Positions 36,252 to 48,695 of a stretch of DNA of 64,000 nucleotides are shown here, piece by piece. Made by a program: the position numbers and the translations under genes. Source of the DNA: DGNJ01 sp002388905 (GTDB lineage Bacteria > Pseudomonadota > Gammaproteobacteria > Pseudomonadales > Porticoccaceae); the NCBI GenBank assembly GCA_036843405.1, contig DAITSJ010000016.1, forward strand, positions 13,564 through 77,563, in the 5' to 3' direction. The notes under the pieces are model-generated. The model saw nothing but the letters and a program-made list of their open reading frames with translations, was not told the origin of the DNA and made no database searches. Each line of letters begins with the position of its first letter. The stretch's first letter is position 1.

Positions 36252-37451
36252 ATGCTATCCCAAAAGACCATCGACACCGTCAAAGCCACTGTCCCTGTTC
36301 TCGAGCAGCATGGCGAACAGATCACCAACCATTTTTACAAGACCATGTTCCGAGACTACCCGGAAGTGAAAGCCTACTTCAACCAGGCCCACCAGACCGC
36401 CGGAACCCAGCCCCGCGCCCTGGCCAACAGTGTCCTGGCCTACGCCAGGCACATCGACAACCTGGAAGCCCTGCAGGGCGCCCTGCCCACCATCATCCAG
36501 AAACACGCCGCCCTCAATGTGCTTCCCGAGCAATACCCCATTGTCGGCCAGTGCCTGCTCGGTGCCATCAGGGAGGTCCTGGGCGAAGCTGCCACCGACG
36601 ACATTATCAATGCCTGGGCTGAAGCCTACCAGGTTCTCGCCGACCTGCTCATCGAAGCGGAAGAAAAAGTCTACGCCGAGCATGAGGCCCGGCCCGGCGG
36701 CTGGCGCGGTCCGCGCACCTTCCGTGTCGCCCGCAAGGAGAAAGAGAGCGAGGTAATCACTTCCTTTTACTTCGAGCCAGTGGACGGCGGCGAGGTGATG
36801 GCCTTTCAGCCCGGCCAGTACCTGACCGTTCTTTTCAATATCGACGGCGAAGCCACCCGGCGCAATTATTCCCTGTCCGATACCCCGGACAAGCCCTGGT
36901 ACCGCATCTCGGTCAAACGGGAATCCGGCGGCCTGGCTTCCAACTACCTCCACGACCGGGTTCAGGTGGGCGATGAACTGGACCTGCTGCCTCCGTGCGG
37001 GGAATTTGTCCTGGAGGCGTCCCAGCGCCCCCTGGTGCTGGTCACCGGCGGGGTCGGCCTCACCCCGGCCATCAGCATGGTCAACGCCGCGGCGGGCAGC
37101 GGCCGGCCCATTGCCTTTATCCACGCTGCCCAGAACGGTCGCATGCACGCTTTCCGGGATCACGTCGATCAACTGGCAGCGGAGTTCGACAACGTTCGTC
37201 CCTATTATCTCTACGATAATGCCGAGGCGGGCGACGACCCCCACGGGCGCGGCCTGATTTCCCGGGATATCATCGCGCGCCACCTGCCCGAAGACCGGGA
37301 CGTGGACCTGTACTTCCTGGGCCCGAAACCCTTCATGCAGTCGGTTTACCGAATTGCCCGGGAGCTGGGCATTCCCGAGACACAGGTTCGTTATGAGTTC
37401 TTCGGCCCTCTCGAAGACCTGGACCCGGCGGCAGCGCAGGCGGCGGCCTGA
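36252..37451 (+). CDS. hmp: flavohaemoprotein, nitric oxide dioxygenase
   Basis: Converts NO to nitrate with O2 and NAD(P)H. 399 residues in three domains. Globin is at about 1-138, with proximal His in IIQKHAALNV (His85), Tyr in FYKTMF and Gln in AYFNQAH. The FAD domain is at about 150-260 (RNYSLSDTPDK). The NAD domain is at about 265-395 (LVTGGVGLTPAISM, YFLGPKPFMQSV, YEFFGP). Complete and of normal length. Followed by a strong terminator. Divergent from frmA, forming a nitrosative/aldehyde stress locus. Confidence 0.97.
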   Translation: MLSQKTIDTVKATVPVLEQHGEQITNHFYKTMFRDYPEVKAYFNQAHQTAGTQPRALANSVLAYARHIDNLEALQGALPTIIQKHAALNVLPEQYPIVGQCLLGAIREVLGEAATDDIINAWAEAYQVLADLLIEAEEKVYAEHEARPGGWRGPRTFRVARKEKESEVITSFYFEPVDGGEVMAFQPGQYLTVLFNIDGEATRRNYSLSDTPDKPWYRISVKRESGGLASNYLHDRVQVGDELDLLPPCGEFVLEASQRPLVLVTGGVGLTPAISMVNAAAGSGRPIAFIHAAQNGRMHAFRDHVDQLAAEFDNVRPYYLYDNAEAGDDPHGRGLISRDIIARHLPEDRDVDLYFLGPKPFMQSVYRIARELGIPETQVRYEFFGPLEDLDPAAAQAAA

Positions 37452-37491
37452 TTCTGACCATCGGGAGCAGCGACAACAGACACCGGACTTG

Positions 37492-37517
37492 GGGGCAGCT
37501 TGGCTGCCCCTTTTTTT
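37492..37517 (+). terminator. hmp terminator
   Basis: GGGGCAGC / GCTGCCCC stem with a TTG loop followed by seven T residues, 40 bp after hmp. Confidence 0.92.
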
Positions 37518-37522
37518 GTCCG

Positions 37523-37996
37523 TCAGTCCCCCTCGCGATCCCGGCCGGCAGCTCCCTTGTCGAAAGATTTTTCAACTGCGCCAACCACAGAGAGGATCAG
37601 CAGGGTCATTAATGCGCCCACCAGGGCGGCACCGATCAGGCCCATCCCGGCGGCAACACCCAGGGCGGCGGTGACCCAGAGACTGCCCGCCGTGGTCAGC
37701 CCGTGCACTTCCAGCCGCTCGCTGTGCTTGAGGATCACCCCGCCGCCGATAAAGCCAATGCCCGTGGCGAGCCCCTGAATAACCCGGGACAACCCCTCGG
37801 GGGTAAGGTTCGCCTCGCGACCAATGATAACGAAAAAGGCGGTGCCCACCGCCACCAGCATGTGGGTGCGCAAACCAGCGGGCTTGCTGCGCCGTTCGCG
37901 CTGGAGACCAATGACGCCACCCAGTACCGCCGCCACCGAGAGATAAATGGCGGTTTCCAGCATTGCCGACGCATGGGGCAATAGATCGAAGCGGAT
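37523..37996 (-). CDS. MgtC/SapB-family membrane protein
   Basis: About 158 residues with four membrane helices. The family N-terminal signature GGVIGLQRERRSKPAGLRTHMLVAVG and TGIGFIGGGVILK (around helix 3) are clear; no C-terminal ACT-like domain, so it is the short form. Function of this form is uncertain (membrane homeostasis, Mg-related). The start is unusual: the minus strand has TATAAT near 38033, then AGGAGG at 38008-38003 and, 6 bp later, ATC CGC TTC GAT. No ATG, GTG or TTG lies at a suitable distance. GTG 38020 lies before the AGGAGG, and ATG 37963 has no ribosome site and would cut into helix 1. ATC 37996 is proposed tentatively. Confidence 0.75.
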   Translation of the reverse strand: MRFDLLPHASAMLETAIYLSVAAVLGGVIGLQRERRSKPAGLRTHMLVAVGTAFFVIIGREANLTPEGLSRVIQGLATGIGFIGGGVILKHSERLEVHGLTTAGSLWVTAALGVAAGMGLIGAALVGALMTLLILSVVGAVEKSFDKGAAGRDREGD

Positions 37997-38116
37997 GATA
38001 GTCCTCCTGCCGGCTGGCACTTTCTCTCATTATAGCCAGCCCCGGCTTATACCAGCGCCACTGTTAACAGAGCCTTTGCTGGTGGCCCTAAGCTTAATGA
38101 GGCTTTGTTGGTGATC

Positions 38117-39064
38117 TTAGGATAAATCCCCGAGCAACTGCTCCAGCTTGACTTCGTCCTCGTGGAACTTGCGGATACCCTCGGCGAGTTTTTCCGTGGC
38201 CATGGCGTCCTCGTTCAGAGCCCAGCGAAAATCCTTCTCGTCCAGATGCTTCCGGGGCTCGGGCTCGGCATTGCCCGCCTTCAGGGCCTGCCTGAGATTA
38301 CCGGTGTCCGCGGCCAGTTCCTCCAGCAACTGGGGGCTGATGGTAAGCCGGTCGCAACCGGCCAGGGCCTCGATCTGACCCCGGGTGCGAAAACTCGCAC
38401 CCATGACCACGGTATCGTAGCCGTGGTTTTTGAAATAGTGGTAGATGCGGGTCACCGACCCGACCCCCGGATCGTTTTCCGGGGCATATTCCTCGCCGGT
38501 CCTGGCCCTGTACCAGTCGTAGATGCGGCCCACGAAGGGAGAAACCAGGTAGACACCGGCATCGGCACAGGCCGCAGCCTGGGCGAAACTGAACAGCAGC
38601 GTGAGATTGCAGTGGATGCCCTCCCGCTCCAGGGTTTCCGCCGCGCGAATGCCCTCCCAGGTGGATGCCACCTTGATAAGCACCCGGTCGTTATCCACGC
38701 CCAGGCTGTTATAGAGGGAAATCAGTTTACGCGCCTGGCTCAGCGTCGCCTCGGTATCGAAGGAATACCTGGCGCTCACTTCCGTCGAAACCCGGCCGGG
38801 AATGTGGTTGAGAATTTCCCGGCCGATATTGACACTGAGCCGATCGATGCAATGGCGCATCTGTTCCCTGTCCGAACCGCCCTGCTCCCGCGCCCAGGCC
38901 ATGGCGTCGTCGATATAGGAACGGTAGCCGGGCTGGCCGGCCACCTTCAACAACAGCGACGGGTTGGTGGTGGCGTCCTCCGGGGCGTACTGGCGGATAG
39001 CATCGAGATCGCCGGTATCCGCCACCACCGTGGTCATCGCCTTGAGTTGCTCGAGCTTGTTCAT
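38117..39064 (-). CDS. tal: transaldolase
   Basis: Pentose phosphate enzyme transferring dihydroxyacetone between sugar phosphates. The 315 residues fit the E. coli TalB type. The Schiff-base lysine is in [11 protein letters not shown] (Lys131); [23 protein letters not shown] and [11 protein letters not shown] are conserved blocks. Start [10 protein letters not shown] is canonical. It lies 67 bp downstream of purA on the same strand, with no terminator seen between. The 96 bp after its stop towards the MgtC gene hold nothing recognised. Confidence 0.97.
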   Translation of the reverse strand: MNKLEQLKAMTTVVADTGDLDAIRQYAPEDATTNPSLLLKVAGQPGYRSYIDDAMAWAREQGGSDREQMRHCIDRLSVNIGREILNHIPGRVSTEVSARYSFDTEATLSQARKLISLYNSLGVDNDRVLIKVASTWEGIRAAETLEREGIHCNLTLLFSFAQAAACADAGVYLVSPFVGRIYDWYRARTGEEYAPENDPGVGSVTRIYHYFKNHGYDTVVMGASFRTRGQIEALAGCDRLTISPQLLEELAADTGNLRQALKAGNAEPEPRKHLDEKDFRWALNEDAMATEKLAEGIRKFHEDEVKLEQLLGDLS

Positions 39065-39131
39065 AACCTCTGTCCTCGGGAACCGGCGGAAAACCGACCG
39101 GCAAAAAATAGACGCGACGGGTTACGATAAG

Positions 39132-40439
<1,308 letters not shown>

Positions 40440-41624
40440 CTAGTCCCGGATCGGTTTGACAATGAAGCGGTCGCCCTCGGCAACCAGGTGGCGGTCACAA
40501 TGCAGGGATTCGTAGTCCGGCACCTGACCGGGGAATCCGCAGACGACGCGCTCGCCGCGGGCGCGCAGGTCGCGCACGGCCTGGCGCTGGGCGGGCTCGT
40601 CGGAGGGCGGGGCATAGATACCGGCGGGCGGCGATTCCGTGCCGTCCAGCAGTTCAGCCAGGGCCTTGAGATCGATGCCGAAGCCGGTGGCCGGACGGGC
40701 ACGGCCGAAGGTCTCGCCGATATCGTCATAGCGGCCACCGTTGCCCACCGCCTGTCGAAGACCGGGCGCATAGGCACCGAACACAATCCCCGTGTGATAG
40801 TGATACCCTTCCAGCTCGCACAGGTCCAGGTAAAGGGTGGCCCCGGGCACTGCGTCGGCGACAGCATCAACCACCGCCTCCAGTTCATCCAGGGCCAGTT
40901 CGATCTCCGCCGGCGCCCGGGCCAATACCGTGCGGGCCCGGTCGATGACATTGCGGTCCCCGGTTAAACCCGGCAGGGCCCGGAGCATGTCGGCAATGGC
41001 GGCATCGTCGATATTGGCCGCCAGCCACGCATCCAGTTCGCAGGACTTGCTCTGCATCAGGTCGAACAATTCCGTGGCGGCGCCCCGGTCCAGTTCCAGC
41101 CATTCCTCGAGACCGCGATAAATGCCCACGTGGCCGAGATCGAGGCAGACCTCACCGACACCCACATGCTCAAGCGCCTCGCAAAGCAGCGAGATCACTT
41201 CGATATCCGCCGCCAGGCCGGGCTCGCCGTAGAGCTCCACCCCCACCTGGATGGGGTTGCGGGATGCCAGCGGGCTCCGCGGCCGGGTATAGAGCACGGT
41301 GCTGGCGTAGCACAGGCGATTGGGACCCTGCCTGCGCAGGCTGTGGGCATCCATGCGCGCGGTCTGGGGGGTGACATCGGCGTGCACGCCCATCATCCGC
41401 CCGCTGACCTGATCGGTGAGCTTGAAGGTCATCAGGTCAAGGTCGCCGCCGGACCCGCTCAGCAGGGAATCGGTGAACTCCACCAGCGGTGGTATCACCA
41501 GGTCGTAACCCCAACTGTGGTAAAAATCGAGAAGGCGACGGCGCAGGCGCTCCACCTGAAAGGCCCGGCTGGGCAGAACCTCTTCGATACCCTCCGGCAA
41601 TAGCCAGCGGTCGACCTTGGTCAT
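40440..41624 (-). CDS. hisZ: ATP phosphoribosyltransferase regulatory subunit
   Basis: A histidyl-tRNA-synthetase-like protein that activates and confers histidine feedback on short-form HisG. The 394 residues have class II synthetase blocks (LPSRAFQVERLRRRLLDFYHSWGYDLVIPPLVEF, RMDAHSLRR), but the catalytic HisRS motifs and the anticodon domain are not preserved. Presence implies a short HisG elsewhere in the genome. It is 22 bp after yjeT and 15 bp before purA, a probable operon. Confidence 0.93.
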   Translation of the reverse strand: MTKVDRWLLPEGIEEVLPSRAFQVERLRRRLLDFYHSWGYDLVIPPLVEFTDSLLSGSGGDLDLMTFKLTDQVSGRMMGVHADVTPQTARMDAHSLRRQGPNRLCYASTVLYTRPRSPLASRNPIQVGVELYGEPGLAADIEVISLLCEALEHVGVGEVCLDLGHVGIYRGLEEWLELDRGAATELFDLMQSKSCELDAWLAANIDDAAIADMLRALPGLTGDRNVIDRARTVLARAPAEIELALDELEAVVDAVADAVPGATLYLDLCELEGYHYHTGIVFGAYAPGLRQAVGNGGRYDDIGETFGRARPATGFGIDLKALAELLDGTESPPAGIYAPPSDEPAQRQAVRDLRARGERVVCGFPGQVPDYESLHCDRHLVAEGDRFIVKPIRD

Positions 41625-41646
41625 AACCTCACTCGTCTCCGGATGT

Positions 41647-41832
41647 CTATTTCAGCAGGTAGAGCAGGCCGACGCCCAGCGCCATGCTCACCAGACCGAC
41701 AATACGCAGGGTGCGGTCGTCGACCTGGGCCAGCAACTGCACCAGGTTGCGCCATCTGGCCGGTGCCAGGAAGGGAATGATGCCCTCTATCACCAGCACC
41801 AGACACAATGCTTTTGCCAGGTCGTGCCACAT
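41647..41832 (-). CDS. yjeT: DUF2065 (YjeT) small membrane protein
   Basis: A 61-residue inner-membrane peptide: helix 1 LCLVLVIEGIIPFLAP, a short charged loop, helix 2 IVGLVSMALGVGLLYLL. It matches the DUF2065 pattern (LVLVxEGxxP..P..W) and sits between hflC and purA exactly as YjeT in E. coli. ATG 41832 is preferred to TTG 41844. Function unknown, possibly linked to HflKC. Confidence 0.9.
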   Translation of the reverse strand: MWHDLAKALCLVLVIEGIIPFLAPARWRNLVQLLAQVDDRTLRIVGLVSMALGVGLLYLLK

Positions 41833-41944
41833 AACTCTGCTCAAAAAATTCTACTGTGCGCTTAATGTCCGAAAGCCGGACGCCCGACGGTTCCCCAGCC
41901 ATTGTCCGGGCCGGAAAGCGCCGGAGAAAAAGGATCGTCGGGCC

Positions 41945-41969
41945 ATAAAAAAACCGGGTTTCCCCGGTT
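41945..41969 (-). terminator. hflC terminator
   Basis: On the minus strand AACCGGG / CCCGGTT stem with GAAA loop, followed by TTTTTTT, 75 bp after hflC. It separates the hfl operon from yjeT-hisZ-purA. Confidence 0.92.
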
Positions 41970-42044
41970 GCGGAATTCTAACACCGTTGCCGGGGGAATG
42001 CCGCACATTTTTTCAGCCCGCGGGCAGCGGCATCCCCCGTTCGC

Positions 42045-42917
42045 TTACGGGGGAGAGGCGTTGTCCAGATAGCGGAAAAACTCGTTTTCGGGGTCCAGCA
42101 GCAACACGTCGCCCTTGTTGGAGAAGGTGCTCCTGTAGGCGCTGAGACTCCGGGTAAAAGCGTAGAACTCCGGATTCTTGTTAAACGCCTGTGCGTAAAC
42201 GGCCGTGGACCGGGCATCGCCCTTCCCCCGGATCTGTTCGGACTCCCGGTAGGCGTTGGCCTCGATGATGGTGACCTGGCGATCGGCGTCGGCCCGAATC
42301 TTCTCGGCCCGCTCCAGGCCTTTTGCCCGGATCTCCCGCGCCTCTTTCTCCCGCTCGGACACCATGCGCCGGAAAACCTGGTCGCTGACTTCGTCGGGCA
42401 GGTCGATGCGCTTGACCCGAACGTCGATCACATCGATCCCCAGGGAATCGCTGACGTTCTCGTTGAGGCTCTCGAGAATGTCCGTCATCAGCTGGTCGCG
42501 CTCGCCGGAAACCACTTCGTGCAGCGTGCGGGTACCGAACTGATTACGCAGGCCGTTGTTGATACGCGCGGCCAGACGGTTCTGGGCCACGGCCATCTCG
42601 CCGCCCGTGGAGCGGTAGTACAGGCCCACGTCGTCGATCCGCCACTTGGCGTAGGAGTCCACCATCAGGCGCTTGCGTTCCGAGGTAAAGAAGCTCTCGG
42701 TCTCCGCGTCCAGGGTCAGGATGCGGGCGTCGAATTTGCGTATCTTGTGAACCAGGGGAATCTTCAGGTGAATGCCGGGAGGCACATCCTCCTCGACGAT
42801 TTCACCGAAGCGAAGCTTGACGGCCTTCTGGGTCTCCTTGACCACATAAACACTGCTGCTGGCCAGCAGGAGAATTACAGCAATGGCCAGCAGGCCAATG
42901 GTTGCCCGGGTATTCAT
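42045..42917 (-). CDS. hflC: HflC, FtsH protease modulator
   Basis: A 290-residue SPFH-family subunit of the periplasm-facing HflKC cage that surrounds FtsH. One N-terminal membrane anchor (TIGLLAIAVILLLASSSVYVV), the band-7/SPFH domain (about 20-190; VNETQKAVKLRFGEIV-type start), then a helical region with KGLERAEKIRADADRQVTIIEA. Its ATG overlaps the hflK stop by one base (TAATG). Complete. Confidence 0.96.
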   Translation of the reverse strand: MNTRATIGLLAIAVILLLASSSVYVVKETQKAVKLRFGEIVEEDVPPGIHLKIPLVHKIRKFDARILTLDAETESFFTSERKRLMVDSYAKWRIDDVGLYYRSTGGEMAVAQNRLAARINNGLRNQFGTRTLHEVVSGERDQLMTDILESLNENVSDSLGIDVIDVRVKRIDLPDEVSDQVFRRMVSEREKEAREIRAKGLERAEKIRADADRQVTIIEANAYRESEQIRGKGDARSTAVYAQAFNKNPEFYAFTRSLSAYRSTFSNKGDVLLLDPENEFFRYLDNASPP

Positions 42918-44059
42918 TAGCGTAACTCCCTTCTGCCTTGCGGGGTTGAGGACTCGCTGCGCAGGCGGTTGACGATTTCATCGGCGATGGTGCTCACACT
43001 GCCGGGATTCATACGCTCGGCGCTGCTGTCGCCGGAACCGGACTGCTGCATGGCCTTGTCCAGGGGCAGGTAGAAAATATTATTGCCGTCCTTGACGTCC
43101 ACCAGCACCTTGGTGCTGTTGCCCATGACCTCCTGAATGGTATCGATGTAAAGCCGCTGGCGGGTCACGTCGGGGGCTTTCTCGTACTCGCTCAGGCGGC
43201 TCTCGAAGCGCTCTGCCTCACCCTCGGCGCGGGCAATGACCCGGGCCCGGTAGGCCTCGGCTTCCTCGATCATGCGCTGGGCCCGGCCACGGGCCTCGGG
43301 AATGATGCCGTTGGCATAGGACTGGGCCTCGTTGATCACCCGCTCCTGATCCTCACGGGCCTTGATCACGTCGTCGTAGGCGGCCTTGACCTCGGCCGGA
43401 GGCTTGGCGTCCATGATATTGACCTTGAGCACCTCAATACCGGTCTGGTAGTTATCAAGGTAAGTTTGCAGGCGCTCTCTGATGTCCTGGGCAATCTCCT
43501 CGCGCCCGGTGGAAATCACCGCGTCCAGTTGGCTGCTGCCCACCACATGGCGCAGGGCGCTGTTGGTGGCATGGCGCAGGCTGATATCCGGCTCCTTGAC
43601 ATTGAGCACGTAGGCCTTGGGATCGGGCACCACATACTGCACCGACAATTGAAGGTCGACGATATTCTCGTCCTCGGTGAGCATCAGGTCCCGGGCGCTG
43701 TTCTGGTACTGGCGGACCTCCGTGGAACGGACGATGGTGACCTGATCCACGAACGGCGGATTCCAGTGCAGGCCCGGATTCATGGTGCCCAGATATTCGC
43801 CAAAACGCAGCACCACGGCGCGCTCCTTGGCATCCACCTGGTAGAAACCGGCAAAAGCCCACAACAGCACGGCGATGACAATGACCGCGGGCAGGAAATT
43901 GAAACTCTTGCCACCCCCGGATCCGGAGCCACCGCCCCCTCCGAATCTGCCGAACTTCTCGCGCAGCTTCTTGATTGCCTCATCGAGGTCGGGGGGACCG
44001 CCGCCCTGGCCGCCGCCTCCCCAGGGGTCTTTGCCGCCGCCGGGTTCATTCCAGGCCAT
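42917..44059 (-). CDS. hflK: HflK, FtsH protease modulator
   Basis: The 380-residue partner of HflC. The long glycine-rich N terminus (GGGKDPWGGGGQGGGPPDLD, GRFGGGGGSGSGGG) is typical of HflK. It is followed by the membrane helix AVIVIAVLLWAFAGFYQV (about 56-73), the SPFH domain and a helical C-terminal region (ARVIARAEGEAERFESRLSEYEKAPDVTRQRLYIDTIQ). Forms HflKC with HflC in the inner membrane. 63 bp separate it from hflX. Confidence 0.97.
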   Translation of the reverse strand: MAWNEPGGGKDPWGGGGQGGGPPDLDEAIKKLREKFGRFGGGGGSGSGGGKSFNFLPAVIVIAVLLWAFAGFYQVDAKERAVVLRFGEYLGTMNPGLHWNPPFVDQVTIVRSTEVRQYQNSARDLMLTEDENIVDLQLSVQYVVPDPKAYVLNVKEPDISLRHATNSALRHVVGSSQLDAVISTGREEIAQDIRERLQTYLDNYQTGIEVLKVNIMDAKPPAEVKAAYDDVIKAREDQERVINEAQSYANGIIPEARGRAQRMIEEAEAYRARVIARAEGEAERFESRLSEYEKAPDVTRQRLYIDTIQEVMGNSTKVLVDVKDGNNIFYLPLDKAMQQSGSGDSSAERMNPGSVSTIADEIVNRLRSESSTPQGRRELR

Positions 44060-44122
44060 TCACTGTTCTCCCTTGTATCTGTGTTTTCGAATGATGGATT
44101 CTATCAGCAGAGGAGGATGGCG

Positions 44123-45442
44123 TCAGGCGCTTTGTACCAGCGCCTGCTGCTCGGTGAGTTCGGGGATGTCACCGGGCTTTAACCGTTCGGCCTTCAGCAA
44201 CCGCTTGAAGTCGGCGGCGGGCAGGCTCAGGTCGACGATGGCACCGCCGTCCTTCGCCGGCTCCTCCTCGAGCACGGCGCCCTGCTCATAGAGGCGCGCC
44301 CGCAGTCGCCCGAACTGGGGGGGAATATGGAAACGCCCGGTAATGGTGTCGACGGCAAGCCATTCCGTTATCGCTGACGCGAGCAACTCCAGTCCGTCGC
44401 CCCGCTGGGCGGACACCCACACCGCGCACGGGCGCCCCAGCGCGTCCCGGTCGATACGCGGTTCGGCGTGTTCGATCAAATCGATTTTGTTGTAGACCAC
44501 CAGCCGGGGAAGCTCACGGGCACCGATTTCGCCGAGAACCTCCTCCACGCGGGCCATATTGTCGAGGCGCTCCTCGCTGTGGGCATCCACCACGTGCACT
44601 AACAGGGTCGCGTTGCGCGCCTCCTCAAGGGTGGCGCTGAAGGCTTCCACCAGCTTGTGGGGCAGGTGGCTGATAAAACCCACGGTGTCGGCGAGGATCA
44701 CCGGACCCAGTTCGGGCAGTTCCAGGCGCCGCATGGTGGGATCGAGGGTCGCGAACAACTGGTTGGCGGCAAAAACGTCGGAATCCGTCAGGCGGTTGAA
44801 AAGTGTCGATTTGCCGGCATTGGTGTAGCCCACCAGTGACACGGTGGGAACCTCCGCCCGGCGCCGGGCCCGGCGCCCCTGCTCGCGTTGCTTGCGGACT
44901 TTTTCCAGGCGCTTCTGGATCGACTTGATGCGGGCGCGCAACAGGCGGCGGTCGGTTTCCAGCTGGGTTTCCCCGGGACCGCGCAGGCCGATACCGCCCT
45001 TCTGCCGCTCCAGGTGAGTCCAGCCCCGCACCAGGCGCGTGGCCATATGCTGCAACTGCGCAAGTTCCACCTGGAGCTTGCCCTCGTAGGTGCGGGCACG
45101 TTGGGCGAAAATATCTAGAATAAGCCCGGTGCGGTCCAGCACCCGGCAACCCAGCGCCTTCTCAAGGTTGCGTTCCTGGCTGGGACTCAGGTTGTGATTA
45201 AAGATAACCAGCTCGGCACACTCCCGCTCTACCGAGGCCTGCAGTTCCTCGAGCTTGCCGGTACCAATAAAATACTTGGGGTGGGGAGCGGAGCGGCGAC
45301 CGGTGACAAACTGCACCGGATCGCCGCCAGCGGACAGGACCAGTTCCTCGAACTCCCTGGGATCCTCCGGCTCGTCCTCGGTGTTCAGGTCCAGATGGAC
45401 CAGGATGGCCAGTTCGCCGGACTCAGGGCGTTCAAAAAACAA
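44123..45442 (-). CDS. hflX: ribosome-associated GTPase HflX
   Basis: A GTPase that splits stalled 70S ribosomes. The 439 residues have the HflX N-terminal domain (PHPKYFIGTGKLEEL), the glycine-rich GGIGLRGPGETQLE linker, and a G domain with VGYTNAGKSTLF (G1), DPTMRR, LADTVGFI (G3) and VYNKIDL (G4). Its start codon directly follows the hfq stop, without spacing. Complete. Confidence 0.97.
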   Translation of the reverse strand: MFFERPESGELAILVHLDLNTEDEPEDPREFEELVLSAGGDPVQFVTGRRSAPHPKYFIGTGKLEELQASVERECAELVIFNHNLSPSQERNLEKALGCRVLDRTGLILDIFAQRARTYEGKLQVELAQLQHMATRLVRGWTHLERQKGGIGLRGPGETQLETDRRLLRARIKSIQKRLEKVRKQREQGRRARRRAEVPTVSLVGYTNAGKSTLFNRLTDSDVFAANQLFATLDPTMRRLELPELGPVILADTVGFISHLPHKLVEAFSATLEEARNATLLVHVVDAHSEERLDNMARVEEVLGEIGARELPRLVVYNKIDLIEHAEPRIDRDALGRPCAVWVSAQRGDGLELLASAITEWLAVDTITGRFHIPPQFGRLRARLYEQGAVLEEEPAKDGGAIVDLSLPAADFKRLLKAERLKPGDIPELTEQQALVQSA

Positions 45443-45721
45443 TCATCCCTCCTGACCTTCGTCCTCGCTGATACCCGGTGCTTCATCGCTGCCCTGGGGG
45501 GTCGCCAGGGGCAGACGCACCGGACGGGAAGGCACGACAGTGGAGATGGCGTGCTTGTAAACCATCTGACTGACAGTATTTCTAAGCAGGACCACAAACT
45601 GGTCGAAAGACTCGATCTGACCCTGCAATTTGATCCCGTTGACCAGGAAAATGGAAACGGGGATACGCTCTTTTCGAAGCAGGTTCAGAAAAGGGTCTTG
45701 TAGATTATGCCCTTTTGACAT
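45443..45721 (-). CDS. hfq: RNA chaperone Hfq
   Basis: Hexameric Sm-like protein pairing small RNAs with mRNAs. The 92 residues have Sm1 ([35 protein letters not shown]) and Sm2 ([12 protein letters not shown]). The short acidic tail (ISEDEGQEG) differs from the long E. coli tail and is as in pseudomonads. 126 bp lie between miaA and hfq and are AT-richer (a likely additional promoter region). Confidence 0.98.
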   Translation of the reverse strand: MSKGHNLQDPFLNLLRKERIPVSIFLVNGIKLQGQIESFDQFVVLLRNTVSQMVYKHAISTVVPSRPVRLPLATPQGSDEAPGISEDEGQEG

Positions 45722-45847
45722 CGTTATTGTCTCCTTAACAAAAATTAAAAATGCGCTTAAAAATCAAGCAAGTAGGCAATTTGGCCAAAGCGCAGGAAAG
45801 ATACGCGTTTGCGACCACTCAGCACGGTCATGATACCAATTTGGCCT

Positions 45848-46846
45848 TCAGGAATATATGGGTCCATTTTGCAAATTTTTCAAGCAGTTAGTGAAAATTT
45901 GCTGGAATTCCGACGGATTGCCCTCCTCGTCGTCGATAAACAACGCCGTTTTGCCGGGCCAGCGGCGCAGCCACGTCAGCTGGCGCTTGGCCAGTTGACG
46001 GGTAGCGGCGATACCCTTTTGCACCATTTCATTGTAGTCCACGCGCCCGTCCAGATAGTCCCAGACCTGGCGATAACCCACTGCGCGCAGGGCCGGCAAC
46101 TCCGGGCCCAGGTCGCCCCGCCCGCGCAGGGCCCGGACTTCATCGATCAGGCCCGCGTCCAGCATTGCCCGGAAGCGTTGGGCAATACGGTCGTGGAGAA
46201 GTTCCCTGCGGTGGGGCAGCAGCGCCAACCGGGTCACGGCGTAGTGGTCGACAAGGGGATCGATGCCGGTGCCGGCCTCCCGCTGTTCGCGCTTGAGGGT
46301 CGAAACGGGGCGCCCCGCCAGCCGGTAGATTTCCAGGGCCCGCTGGATACGTTGGGAATGATTGGGATGAATGGCGGCGGCGCTGTCCGGGTCCACCCGG
46401 GCCAGTTGACGGTGCAGGGCGGGCCAGCCACTGGTCCGCGCCTCGCGCAAAATCGCCTCCCGAACCTCGGGATCCGCCGGCGGCAGATCCGCCAGCCCCT
46501 CCTCCAGCACCCGGAAATAGAGCATGGTGCCACCCACCAGCAGGGGGATTTTTCCCCGGTCCGCGATGCCGGCCATGAGCGCGGCGGTATCGGCGGCAAA
46601 ATCCGCCGCCGAGTAGGGTTCCGACGGGTCGCGGATATCCACCAGGTGGTGGGGTGCGGCCGCCAGGATGGCGGCATCGGGCTTGGCGGTACCGATATCC
46701 ATGCCCCTGTAGACCATCGCCGAGTCGACGCTGATGATTTCCACCGATAATCGTTGCGAGAGGGCCACCGCCAGGTCGGTCTTGCCGGTGGCGGTTGGCC
46801 CCATGAGGAAGATTGCCGGCGGCCTGCCGGCGGCGCGATCGGCCAT
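45848..46846 (-). CDS. miaA: tRNA dimethylallyltransferase
   Basis: Transfers dimethylallyl to A37 of tRNAs reading UNN codons. 332 residues from ATG 46846, two bases after the mutL stop. Walker A is [11 protein letters not shown], followed by [43 protein letters not shown] and the C-terminal [11 protein letters not shown]. The frame could start upstream inside mutL, but that part is not conserved. Middle of the conserved mutL-miaA-hfq cluster. Confidence 0.96.
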   Translation of the reverse strand: MADRAAGRPPAIFLMGPTATGKTDLAVALSQRLSVEIISVDSAMVYRGMDIGTAKPDAAILAAAPHHLVDIRDPSEPYSAADFAADTAALMAGIADRGKIPLLVGGTMLYFRVLEEGLADLPPADPEVREAILREARTSGWPALHRQLARVDPDSAAAIHPNHSQRIQRALEIYRLAGRPVSTLKREQREAGTGIDPLVDHYAVTRLALLPHRRELLHDRIAQRFRAMLDAGLIDEVRALRGRGDLGPELPALRAVGYRQVWDYLDGRVDYNEMVQKGIAATRQLAKRQLTWLRRWPGKTALFIDDEEGNPSEFQQIFTNCLKNLQNGPIYS

Positions 46847-46848
46847 GG

Positions 46849-48663
<1,815 letters not shown>

Positions 48664-48695
48664 CGCTTCCTCGTGGGTCGATCCGGCGAACGGCC

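Noticed and set aside
38060..38080. CACTGTTAACAGAG resembling the MITE end
   Set aside because: Only the palindromic core CTGTTAACA is shared; the rest of the terminal repeat does not align.
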